A stretch of 64,000 nucleotides of DNA from NCBI GenBank assembly GCA_022410635.1, contig JAJVDF010000775.1, positions 124,001 to 188,000 of the forward strand. Reading direction: 5' to 3'. Both the position numbers and the translations under genes were made by a program. The notes beneath the pieces were generated by a model. It was not told where the DNA came from, ran no database searches, and was given only the letters and a program-made list of their open reading frames with translations. This stretch comes from Tretioscincus oriximinensis. Its lineage: Eukaryota > Chordata > Lepidosauria > Squamata > Gymnophthalmidae. Shown one piece after another: positions 55,200 to 64,000 of the stretch; the first letter of the stretch is position 1, and each line of letters starts with the position of its first letter.

Positions 55200-55425
55200 T
55201 TCTTCTTTACAGCTTAACAGTGGCTGAAAAGGAGCGGCCCCGCATAAAGGGAGTTGCGGATTATCGGCGTGCAGCGAGGGAGCCNTCCTCCTGGGCGCCG
55301 CCATGTTTTCTGAGGTCAATTCAGACCTCAGAAAACATGGCATCCGGTGACGTGCTTCCGGACATGACACCAGACTATAAAGCAAGAGGCCGGCACCATT
55401 TTCGGCCTCTTGCTTCATGAAATTC
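55200..55425. repeat. GC-rich segment with two successive perfect hairpins
   Basis: A GC-rich island in AT-rich DNA. The first hairpin has perfect 18-base arms, 'gccatgttttctgaggtc' (55300-55317) and 'gacctcagaaaacatggc' (55324-55341), around a 6-base loop. The second has perfect 13-base arms, 'aagcaagaggccg' (55380-55392) and 'cggcctcttgctt' (55403-55415), around a 10-base loop. Upstream, 55232-55290 is CpG-containing sequence without pairing. It might be a MITE or a structured non-coding element. No protein evidence. Confidence 0.75.
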
Positions 55426-55780
55426 ATATAGAATCAAACTTTCAATTTCTTGCCCAAACTATTCACGCAACACAGGTTTTTTTTAAAAAAAATAATCATA
55501 AATAGTAAAACAGCCAGAACCAGTTGCAAGCTGAGGATGCTTTTTAATCTTTAATCTTGTTTATCCTTAGGATAATAACACCCAACCAGACAGGAGAAGC
55601 AGACATAATCCAAGGTGATCTAGGCTGCCACCTCTAAACCAGGAAAGAAGTTACAGTTCTCACAGAAGTCACCTGCATTATGTGTAAGGAGACATGGAGT
55701 GTGACTTCATTATTGTTGTTAACAACATTTTTTGTGAATGTGAACTCAGGCAACCTCTCATCTCATTTGAATATGAGAGG
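55426..55780. other. no gene recognised
   Basis: AT-rich spacer; nothing supported. Confidence 0.5.
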
Positions 55781-56055
55781 AAGAAGAAGAAGAATCGAGT
55801 ATTTATACCCTGCTCTTTTCCAGAGTGGCTTACACAGTTAATTTTCACCCGAAAGCTTATATCTTATTCTATTTTCCCCATCAGATTAATGATGGTACTC
55901 ATTTATCTAATTGAAATGCAGATTACAAATTTGCATTTCTTTCGAATAGCTGTGTTGGCTAGAGCTGCAGGCTAGTAGAAAGTGCTCATNGCTCCCCATG
56001 TCCAACGCAGGGCTTCAATACCCAATCTCTCAGATAAAGGCCATCTTCTATCCGA
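55781..56055 (-). mobile_element. tRNA-derived SINE, diverged copy
   Basis: On the minus strand it has the tail ('gaggaagaagaagaagaatc' on the plus strand), a strongly diverged body ('tttcacccgaaagcttatat') and head words ('gggcttcaatacccaatctc'). It sits head-to-head with the next SINE, with only a few bases between the 5' ends. Confidence 0.7.
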
Positions 56056-56058
56056 GCA

Positions 56059-56463
56059 GGCACGGATAGCTCAGTTGCTTAGGAATTCGTCTCTCGCCTG
56101 GGAGATCAGGTTTCGAAGCCCTGTGTTGGAAGTGGGGAGGGGTGAGCACCTTCCACTAGCCTGTAGCTCTAGCCAACCCAGCTATTCGAAAGCATGAATT
56201 GCAAGAAATTGCAATTGACTGCAAGTAGATACATGGGAACCACCATAGCCTGGTGGGGAAGATAGAATGTGAGCCTTCGGGCAAAATATATCCTTGTAAG
56301 CCGCTTTGAGTCCCTTTGAAAGGTGAGAAAAGCGGGGTATAAGAACCAAGTTCTTGTTCTTGTTCTTGTTCTTGTTCTTGTTCTTGTTCTTGTTCTTGTT
56401 CTTGTTCTTGTTCTTGTTCTTGTTCTTGTTCTTGTTCTTCTTCTTGTTCTTCTTCTTGTTCTT

Positions 56464-56494
<31 letters not shown>

Positions 56495-56595
56495 TTCTTC
56501 TTCTTCTTCTTCTTCTTCTTCTTCTTCTTCTTCTTCTTCTTCTTCTTCTTCTTCTTCTTCTTCTTCTTCTTCTTCTTCTTCTTCTTCTTCAACTG
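56059..56595 (+). mobile_element. tRNA-derived SINE with 240-bp compound tail
   Basis: The head 'ggcacggatagctcagttgc' carries box A (56067-56077) and box B 'ggtttcgaagcc' (56109-56120). The body matches the 33 kb copy closely. The tail first consists of TTCTTG repeats (about 56351-56440), then a transition zone, then pure TTC repeats to about 56590. The poly-Leu/Phe and poly-Lys/Asn open frames in this tail are artefacts. It is one of the most complete copies in the window. Confidence 0.9.
56067..56120 (+). promoter_or_regulatory. Pol III A and B boxes of the 56 kb SINE
   Basis: Box A 'tagctcagttg' and box B 'ggtttcgaagcc' match the internal tRNA promoter consensus and are 31 bases apart. 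This is the better of the two promoter pairs in the window because it lacks an N. Confidence 0.75.
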
Positions 56596-57585
56596 AACCA
56601 TTCTTGCCTGTGAATAGAATATGGTATTCTAATGTAGAAACCACAAATTCTAACTTAAAATAACTTGTGCAAGGGAAGGCTGAGCACAGTCAGTCCCATC
56701 TTTTACATATTCAGCTCACACCCAAGCTTTTAAGTGCTTTACAGGTGTAGTTTAGAGTCCTTCTAATCTTCAATTGATTTTCCTGAATGTTTTGCATTGC
56801 TATGGCTGCTCTGATTAATTAACTGCACAACCTTTTCTATGTAATCATGATGATCTCATTAAAAGGACTTGTCTTTTTCTTGTGGTGTGTTGAAAAGGCA
56901 GGATGAAAACAAAAATGCTCGTTAGCTGTAAACCACTTATCTTCCTTCTCACCTTTTGTTTAGAAAATGTTTGTAGGTCTGCTTTTGTGTGTCTGGTCCA
57001 GTTTTACCAAACAGACACAGTTTCTTCACCAATTATTTCCATCTCCTGACAAAAATGAAAATCATGTATTTTTTATATTATGAGTATATATTGATAATAT
57101 GATTATTTTTTGTTCTTAATGGACTTTTATTTATATCCAGTTGAAGGATCACAATAGTCCACATCATATGCATGGGACTAGTGGTTATCAGGACCAGATT
57201 TGTACTAAGAGACTTCTGATATGGAATAGTGGTAGATCACATTAATCAATATTACATCTCCACCAGTGATGTCCATTCCACATTAAGCAATGGTGCATCT
57301 GCATGCAGACAAGGTTTGAGTGAGCACAGGAATAGTTGCAAAAACGATGCATCAAATCTAAACTATCACACAAATTCTCTTTTCTTAAGTTGAAAACGCT
57401 TAATTAAAAAAAAATTCAATGCAATAAACTTCCCAATGATACATCAGTGTTTTAAATAAATTTTCTCTCCTTCTTACTCTCCCACTATCTACATCACATT
57501 CAATAACATTTGACTGAAGGAGTTTATATCTGGAAAATTAATTGTAATTTTAATTTCATTACTTCCCTCCCTAATCGACCATAGT
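56596..57585. other. no gene recognised
   Basis: AT-rich DNA with no recognisable element. Confidence 0.45.
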
Positions 57586-59480
57586 TATTNATTNATTTAT
57601 TTACTATCAACCATTTTTGTTTACATTCCTTTATTTTTCCAATGTTTTCCAAATTATTAATTCTGCAATTAGAAATTTTGGTGCAATCACATTAATTATA
57701 TATCCGTACATTTTCTGAATCGTCCATAATGCATTGCCTTTCAACACACTTACTAACATTGTTTGAGCACATAAAATTATTTTATTTTTTATTTTTTATT
57801 TTTTATCTTTTATTATTTATTTAATTATTTTAAAATTATTTTTCCCTTACTTGTTACTCTCAACTGCAATGGGAATATATTACTTATTTCTCTTTCTACT
57901 TTATCCCAAAATTCCTTCGTTTTTGACATTCATTCAATTTGTCTTGGTTCTAACACTACCCAATCTGCTTAACACAAATGCTCACTATTACAGCTCATTT
58001 CAACAAAGCAAATCACCATTTACTGTTATGGTTTTAGTATGGTAAGTGCATAAAACGTTAGTGTTTTTGAATCCGTTTAATATCCAGACAATTCTGTTAG
58101 CTGTCTTTTAGGAAAGAAATATCTGGTTCATTCTTACAGGTAATTTTAATTCATCTTCAGTTGTGAAGAATTGGACTAATCCAACAACGTATAATNGCGT
58201 CTTTTATACTGATATAGTCCAGTTATTCAGAAAAGAAGACAAATTAAAAATATGTGCTTGAACAGTATTATAGTTNTTTATCTTAGAATATTTTTCTTTT
58301 TTNAAAAAAAAATTATTATTATTATAAGAAGAAGAACTGGGTCTTATAACCCNCTTTTCTCACCTTTCAAAGGGACTCAAAGCGGCTTACGAGGGTATTT
58401 TTGCCTGAAGGCTTCCATTCTAGCTTCCCCACCAGGCTATGGTGGTTCCCATGTATCTACTTGCAGTCAGTTGCAATTTCTTGCAATTTATGCTTTCGAA
58501 TAGCTGGGTTGGCTAAGGGGAAGAGGAGGAAGGGAAGGGGCAAGGATGGGAGGAGGAGGGAGGAAGTGTGTGTGCNTGTGAAGGGCATGGGATGGAGGAG
58601 GGAATGGGTGCAGTTTTATTTTGTTTATTTGCATTTTTTTACTGCCCTATACTTGAAGGTCTCAGAGCAGTTAACAATAAAATGGAAATAACATGTAAAA
58701 AAATTGTAGTACCATACAGTTAGGAAGAGAGTTGATTGTTATACAACATCGACATAAGTTCTACATTCATTTTTCCCCTTTTAATTTATCTGACACTGTC
58801 ATATTGTATTATACTTAGAATTTCGATTTTACAATTTTCTCTACCAATTTTTCCAGATTTCCAATGTTACAAACATTGTACTATACATGTTTTTCATAAC
58901 TTACTTAATCGAAAATCGGCACTGGGATACGTAGACTGTGCATGATTTGTACTATTTTGACCCANTTTTGTCCCTGTTGTACCTTAACTCAATAAATCTG
59001 GTTATTTGTGCCACCTAATAATATAACTTCACATAGTTCATGCCTCCCCATCTTTCATATTTGTTTACAAATATTTCTTTTAGAATCGTTCTTTGATACT
59101 TGCACCCAGTTTGATAGGTACTGATTTCATTCCTGTAAAGTTTGACTAGACATCTGTTCTGGAAGGGTTTGGGAAATATATAGCAATGTTGGAACCACTA
59201 GCACATTTAAAGCCCTACTCTTTGTACAAAATAGACATTCTCTCCTTATTCAAATCTTTTATTTGCCGTATTCAACAATTGTTCTTGGTTATCATAACTA
59301 CTAAATATTTCATTTTTACATCCCCCAAATTTGTGTTTGTTTTCTATTTAATAACTGTTCACTANGTGGTGTTTTTATAATTTAATTTATTTATTTTGAC
59401 CATATTAAATTCTTAAACCTTTCAATAATTCTATTGATTTTGACTATAGAAGAAATGCTTCTAATCGTATACCCAGGTTC
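57586..59480 (-). mobile_element. L1-clade LINE ORF2 remnant, interrupted by a SINE
   Basis: Conceptual reading of the minus strand gives L1 ORF2-like words: 'NVLVVPTLLYISQTLPEQM' near 59220-59160 (compare the L1 NILPK-LYLFQT motif), 'KMGRHELCEVILLGGTNNQI' near 59055-58998, and 'KTKEFWDKVEREISNIF' near 57935-57885. The element is split by about 410 bases at 58325-58735 that contain a truncated SINE, a GA-rich stretch and an L2-like tail. Stops are many. Assignment to L1 rests on motif resemblance only. Confidence 0.6.
58325..58735 (-). mobile_element. insertion cluster in L1: truncated SINE, GA tract, L2 tail
   Basis: 58328-58517 is the 3' half of the tRNA-headed SINE on the minus strand ('cttttctcacctttcaaagg', 'tctacttgcagtcagttgca'), stopping before the tRNA head. 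58517-58615 is G/A-rich and resembles the reverse complement of 23040-23190. 58612-58690 ('tttgcatttttttactgccc', 'gaaggtctcagagcagttaa') is an L2-type tail. L1-like sequence resumes after about 58740. Confidence 0.65.
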
Positions 59481-60176
59481 ATTCAAACACTTTTTGGGAA
59501 GAAGCCAAGAAGTAGCTGGCATTCCTTTGAACTGTGTTCAATCTACTGCATATTTGTGGCTCAGTGCTCAAGTCAGAATGTAATATAGTCAGTCCTTTGA
59601 AAATATACCATGCTGCAAGGTTTTCTTGGGATTTGTTAAGGCAAACATTGAGAAAACTCAGTTAACAGGTTTAAATTATCATGTAAAACCATCCCACTTT
59701 CTATTGCATTTTTGGCCTCATTAGCATTACTCCTTCTCACACTGCAGAACGCAAAGTCACAGGAGTACTTGCTGTTACTAAACATGCTCAAAATATAAAT
59801 ATATGTATTAAATTTTTGAATAAAAAATCCAGAGAACTGACCCTTCCAGCATGTTTGCATACATTAATTGACCTAAATAAGTTGGATACACAGAAAATAT
59901 AGTTCAAAATATGGCATATCTGTGTAAGTCTGTCTTCATTTTATGTGGTAAAATCGAACTTAGAATTGAGCCTTGATTTAAATTGTAAGAATGAAGCTTT
60001 TCCTTCACTCTACTTACAAATAAAGCAAGGGAAATAAGCTATTGTCACTTGCTAACAATAGCCAAGAGAGACGGGTTAAACAAGATTATGAAAGGTTCTG
60101 TTACTCCCTAAGAAATGCAAAAGAATCACAGAAGAAACATACCAACAGACAAGAGTTGTGTAAAGTTAAATTGTAT
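59481..60176. other. no gene recognised
   Basis: AT-rich DNA up to the hAT-like left end; nothing supported. Confidence 0.5.
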
Positions 60177-60703
60177 CAGTGACGGCTGGCCTTTGGGTTC
60201 GTTGTGGCCGCCGGACACATCAGAAATTACCATAAATTAAAATCAATAATAAAATCTCAATAGAAAATAATGGCGAACCACTGGTCAAGCATGGGTCTTA
60301 GAGGAACAAATCAAGCAGCAACAAATCAAAAAGCTCCAGACAACTTCTTTAGTGATGTTTTGGTCACCAATCCCAGGAGTTGAACTAATGGGAGGGCTGC
60401 CTGAGCAGGGCTACAGTCCCTCTTTCAGTCTGCCTGGAGGTGCCGTTTTGTATTTGCAATTCAAGTAACAGACAGAGAGCAAGTCCGGTAAGCAGCCTCC
60501 ACATTTAACCACCCTGGGCTGTAGCTGCAGGAGCCCCCAGAAGAAAGAGCTTCCTGCTGGGGTTTCCTGCAGCTGCTGCCCAGGGCACCAAAATGTGGAG
60601 GCTGCTGCCGCTGGAGCCTGGGACAGAAGCTCCTGGGCTGCAGTCTGAGTAGCAAGCCACAAGGTAGATTACCTTCCTTTCTCTTTCTTTTCTTTGGTCC
60701 TGT

Positions 60704-60868
60704 CCCCACTGAGCCTTATTCTGGGTTATATCTCAGTACAGAGTTTGGTCATCCACATGCCAGTGTAGACTGTGGCAAGCCTCATTCGGGGCCTGCCATA
60801 GCCTACACTATCATGTAGATGGCATATTCCTATTCTGAGATATAGCAAGAGAGGAAGGCTCAGTGGGG
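60704..60868. mobile_element. fold-back (palindromic) element, complete copy
   Basis: The left end 'ccccactgagccttattctg' and the right end 'aggaaggctcagtgggg' are inverted. Inside, 'catccacatgccagtgtaga' (60750-60769) pairs with 'gcctacactatcatgtagat' (60800-60819). The whole element is one imperfect palindrome of 165 bases. Partial copies occur at 4408-4648. Superfamily unknown. Confidence 0.75.
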
Positions 60869-60879
60869 ATGGGTCCTTT

Positions 60880-61284
60880 CTGTTCTTTCTCTCCTTTATT
60901 TCTATCCTCCTTTTTTCTCCTTCCCAGTTCCTTCTTGTTTTCTTCCTCTGTCTACCTCCTCTTCGGGCCTTTCCTCCTTGCTTCATAATTTCTGGGTTGA
61001 GTTGCAGAGTTCATTTGTGGTGTGTTTAGAGTGTGAATAACCAAAATTATTAGCCTAGTTTTTCTTCCCTTTCTTCCTTCTTTCCCCCCCCCCCCCTCTT
61101 TCTACCTCCCCTTTGGTCCTAATCTGGCTTGAATTCTGCATTTTTTAAAAATAGTTTCTACTGAGCATATGTCTTTTATATATATAAAAAATCACTTCTA
61201 ATTTTAGTTAAGTTCTAGTTTTTCTAGTAGCAGAATGGCTCTCAGTTGCATTTCTGCCTGCTTTTCAGTGTTTAAGAACTATCT
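60880..61284. other. no gene; C/T-rich sequence with poly-C run
   Basis: Contains several C/T-rich runs, including a 13-base C homopolymer at 61084-61096, and 'cagttgcatttctgcctgct' (61241-61260), shared in part with 4980 and 21390. Confidence 0.5.
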
Positions 61285-61540
61285 AAGAACTTCAATTAGA
61301 CCACCTCTCAAACACCACCTTTCGAGGCTGAAGAGGCCCAAACGTTGCAGATGGATTTCATAAGGGAGGTGCACCTGTCCCCTGACCGTTCTAGTTGCCC
61401 TTTTCTACACCACAGAAATGAGATGTGGTGACCAGAATTGTACACAATATTCCTAATGTGGCCTCNCCACAGATTTATAAAGAGGCTAAACAACACTTGC
61501 TGGCTTGTTTTTTATTCCTTTCCTGCACACTGGTTTGATT
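61285..61540 (-). mobile_element. CR1 LINE fragment (RT C-terminal coding)
   Basis: It matches the CR1 copy at 38160-38410 along its length ('gacctctcaaacacc' region, 'gaagaggcccaaacgttgca', 'agatgtggtgaccagaattg', 'acagatttataaagaggcta'). Both ends are truncated, so only the middle of the C-terminal coding part remains. A small deletion near 61410 removes part of the 'ELEKVQ'-type codons. Confidence 0.85.
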
Positions 61541-61544
61541 AGGT

Positions 61545-61700
61545 AATCTGATTATAAGTGAGTTCCTGAGCCAACTTCCTGTAATAGCAAAAATGTTTCC
61601 TGTGGACGGGTCACTAAGTGCAGAGTTGCGAAGAAGGCATTCTTGCGCCTAGGGCTAGCTGTGGTGCACCCTGGGAGCTGTAATCTTCAGGACATCAGGC
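61545..61700 (-). repeat. dispersed repeat, inverted copy of 5180-5281
   Basis: 'aggtaatctgattataagtg', 'gccaacttcctgtaatagca' and 'aaaatgtttcctgtgg' are the reverse complement of 5220-5281, and 'caccctgggagctgtaatct' corresponds to 5186-5203. The copy includes a ZNF143/THAP11-like site at 61668-61682. Confidence 0.75.
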
Positions 61701-61899
61701 AAATAGCATTAGAAGTGGAAGAAAAAATATTTTATCAGGAAAAGTGTCACCCAGCCAACATCATCGTCACTAGCAGATATATTTACTTGTTTTTCCTTCT
61801 TTTTAAAGAAGCATAATTGAAAACAATATTAGGTGTGTTATTTATTATTATTTTATAAATACACTTGCTCAATTTACACCCAGATTCAGGAATTGGGAA

Positions 61900-62085
61900 A
61901 AATAATGGAGGAAAGAGTGGAATAAAGGGGGAAAGGCAGAAGGAAGAAAATAAGGAAGGAAAGGAAGAAGGATAGAAGGAAAGAGCAGGAAGGATGGAAG
62001 GAAGGAGAAAAGTGATGTCACTTCCTGTCCAACCCCGAGGAAGTGATGTCATTTCCTGTCCCCCCCGAAAGTGATGTCAAAAAAA
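61900..62085 (+). repeat. GGAA-rich run and three tandem TGATGTCA units
   Basis: A GGAA/GAAGG-rich tract (61905-62010) is followed by three units each starting 'aagtgatgtca', at 62011, 62042 and 62069. The first two continue with 'cttcctgtcc' or 'tttcctgtcc'. They lie near the right end of the hAT-like composite. TGATGTCA resembles ATF/CRE-type sites and TTCCTG resembles ETS sites. Confidence 0.7.
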
Positions 62086-62179
62086 ATCAAACCACGCTGT
62101 GCGCACCTAGAACTCCTAGCATCCAACATTTGTGCTGGGATTGCACCCCCCCAGAAATAAACTGCGCCAGCCGCCACTG

Positions 62180-63162
62180 AATGTTATGTATTATAAATAA
62201 ACAAACTGGGTTCGGACATAACAAAAAGAGTGCTCATTTTTGTGTGGAAAATATTCGAAAACACTTTGCCTTTGAAGCTAAACAGTGCCTTCTACAAAGC
62301 TATGTGTCAACTCAAATGGTTGCTGCCAATGGAGCCATTCTGGGCAAGAATTTCACTTCCAAGTGGATGACAGTTTTAAACTGCAGAGCATTNCAGTCTC
62401 CACATAAACTGTTTTCAGTGGTTTGATAACTATGATCACCTGTTATCTGTATTTTAACTTAAAAGATTTCCCTCTCTTCTCTTGGATTTTTCTTAATAAA
62501 TTCATATAAAAACACTATTAAAAATTAGTTGAAGACAATGAGATTCAGTCACACCAGAAAAGCCTCGGTAAATAAATTCATTTCCAAAGATGCCTAAAAT
62601 ATAATAATAAGTACCTCATGAATATCTGAAGAGAGAAAATTCTGTAANGTAGCTATCAACACAGACAAGATCTGTTTGCAGGACACAACATGATACTAAG
62701 AATGTAACCAGTTGATACTGCCTCTTTGTCCTTAAGGTTGGCAAAAGGCATGAGCTAGTTTTAGATCATGCGTGAAATAGAAGCAACATCACTATCAGTC
62801 CGCCCAGGGCCATGTTTAGGCAAAATATAAATACCGGTAGTACTAAGAAGATATTAATATTTTTATTGCTTTTAGTATTATAAAACCCAAAATAGTTGAG
62901 GGAAGAGGGGGAAGAGGGGGAGTAAAATAAATAAAGTAAATAAATAAATAAGTAAGTAAATTACTGCCTAAATCTGGCCCTGAATCCTGCCCACAAAGTC
63001 ATGCTTATACAGAGATCTACTCACAGAAACGGTCTGCTATGATGGAATCACAATTTGTGTGATTCAGCAATGGGGATTTTTTAAAAAGGAATTACAATTT
63101 CGTGAAGACATTCAGCAATTTGAACTTGGCAAGTCTNGTGAAATGTCAGGGCAAGAGTAACA
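62180..63162. other. no gene recognised
   Basis: AT-rich DNA with Ns at 62393 and 62647. A short AAAT run near 62922-62960 may be a LINE or SINE tail remnant. Confidence 0.45.
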
Positions 63163-63235
63163 GTTCATTGGCTCTCGGCTCGCAGAGAATGCTGGGGATT
63201 GTAGTGAGGCAAGCACAGCAATTGCCTTATGGGTC
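63163..63235. repeat. dispersed repeat piece shared with 16345-16419
   Basis: The stretch containing 'gcagagaatgctggggattg' has the same order of words as 16345-16419. The reverse complement of 63186-63204 reads 'actacaatccccagcattc', one of the best ZNF143/THAP11-like motif matches in the window. Confidence 0.6.
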
Positions 63236-64000
63236 TCATCATGCGACAATATTGTCAAAGGATGCTTTGGAACAATGTGTAAGTTTAAGGTAAGATGTGA
63301 ACAGATAGCTAATGTGTTGTAAATGAAATAGTGAGGCAAACTTTGAGGTGGGGAAACACCCCTAGAGAAGTCATTTTAATATGAATATGGAAATGTTAAA
63401 ATACGCTATCTTTGTGTTCTCTTGCATTCATCTGCCAGCTTGGCAAAGAAAGTTGCTGGATAGCAAGGACTGATGATGATAACCTTTGTCATCAACATTA
63501 TTATAATTGTTATTAACNAAACATCAACTATTCTGTAAATATTTCGTCAACCAGTGTAGACAAAATATTTATAAAGGTATCTATTGTTTTGCTATTGTTG
63601 CTCTATGTTAACATGTCACCATGTTAAAAGAAGTGAATAAAATTATATGGACTAACTTCACACAATTTCCCAAAAACAATGTTCAAAAAAGAATAACAAA
63701 TAGCTCATCTCTACTCTTAATAAAACACATATTGCTGAAGGATCTGATCTGAGCTTTGGGACTGGTCTTTACTCCAACCAATNGGAGAGATCAGATGAAG
63801 ACATTGCACATGTCAGTGGTGTCACAGTTCACTGACTGGGAGTGGGCAGAAAGATGTCCACTAACAGAGAGTAGCAGTGGGGGGTAAAGGTGGGGTACAC
63901 ATGTCTCCCGTACTTACACCCAAGCCCCCCTCTGTGGTCTCCTCCACTAGTATGTACAATAAAATATTCTTATTGTGATTCTAAATTAGCAGAATATTTT
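63236..64000. other. no gene recognised
   Basis: AT-rich DNA to the window end, with Ns at 63518 and 63783. Nothing supported. Confidence 0.45.

Larger units (their letters stand above)
60177..62179. mobile_element. 2.0-kb composite bounded by hAT-like terminal repeats
   Basis: The left end 'cagtgacggctggcc' (60177-60191) and the right end 'cgccagccgccactg' (62165-62179) are inverted copies with 13 of 15 matches, and CAGTGGCGGCTGG is a common hAT start. The flanks 'aattgtat' (60169-60176) and 'aatgttat' (62180-62187) agree at six of eight positions, as expected for an old 8-bp duplication. The interior contains the palindromic element at 60704, a CR1 piece at 61285 and the 5.2 kb-type repeat at 61545. 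No transposase frame was seen. Confidence 0.55.

Noticed and set aside
56182..56613. Poly-Lys/Asn, poly-Leu and poly-Phe open frames
   Set aside because: They arise from the TTCTTG and TTC repeat tail of a SINE.

Overview
The window looks like non-coding DNA from a squamate reptile (lizard type) draft assembly. The composition is AT-rich, dozens of isolated N calls are scattered through it, and there is one 99-base gap (46673-46771). No host protein-coding exon, rRNA or functional tRNA gene could be supported. The reptilian call rests on the repeat mixture: CR1, L2 and L1 LINEs, Penelope-like elements (PLEs), a Ty3/gypsy chromovirus, hAT and Tc1/mariner DNA transposons, and tRNA-derived SINEs with pyrimidine-rich microsatellite tails. 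This mixture is typical of lizards and snakes. The genus is not determinable from what I can see.

Layout: 1-2360 holds a decayed Ty3/gypsy pol (RT end, RNase H, integrase, chromodomain) that joins a CR1 fragment at the left edge. 2.9-9.5 kb holds low-complexity tracts, fold-back (palindromic) elements and anonymous AT-rich DNA. 9.5-11.4 kb is a CR1 3' end on the minus strand abutting an L2 copy on the plus strand. 12-20.7 kb has several small inverted-repeat elements and a SINE. 20.8-23.2 kb is a dense repeat cluster with chained short duplications, a hAT element with an 8-bp target duplication, and a CR1 3' end. 23.7-24.8 kb is probable L1. 26-37 kb is mainly anonymous DNA with microsatellites and SINEs. 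37.7-42.8 kb is a LINE/PLE cluster: CR1, a minus-strand PLE with a 12-bp target duplication, and a plus-strand PLE carrying a second 145-bp PLE insertion with its own 12-bp target duplication. 45-50 kb holds an L2 tail, SINE, CR1 and PLE tails. 52.07-54.17 kb is the best preserved element, an L2 LINE whose main frame of about 1.3 kb has only three in-frame stops, followed at once by a Tc1/mariner transposase remnant. 55-56.6 kb contains two perfect hairpins and two head-to-head SINEs. 57.6-59.5 kb is L1 on the minus strand. 60.2-62.2 kb is a composite bounded by hAT-like terminal repeats.

The elements relate to each other as parasites and partners rather than as a pathway. The SINE near 20.6 kb ends in the same tail as the L2 LINEs, which suggests L2-driven mobilisation. 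The tRNA-headed SINEs seed long TTC-type microsatellites. PLE insertions show a repeated architecture in which an inverted copy of the 3' terminus sits at the 5' end. I did not find a clear undescribed gene system. The most informative signals are the two target-site-resolved PLE insertions, the near-intact L2 frame, the GC-rich double hairpin at 55.3 kb, and ZNF143/THAP11-like motifs carried by dispersed repeats.
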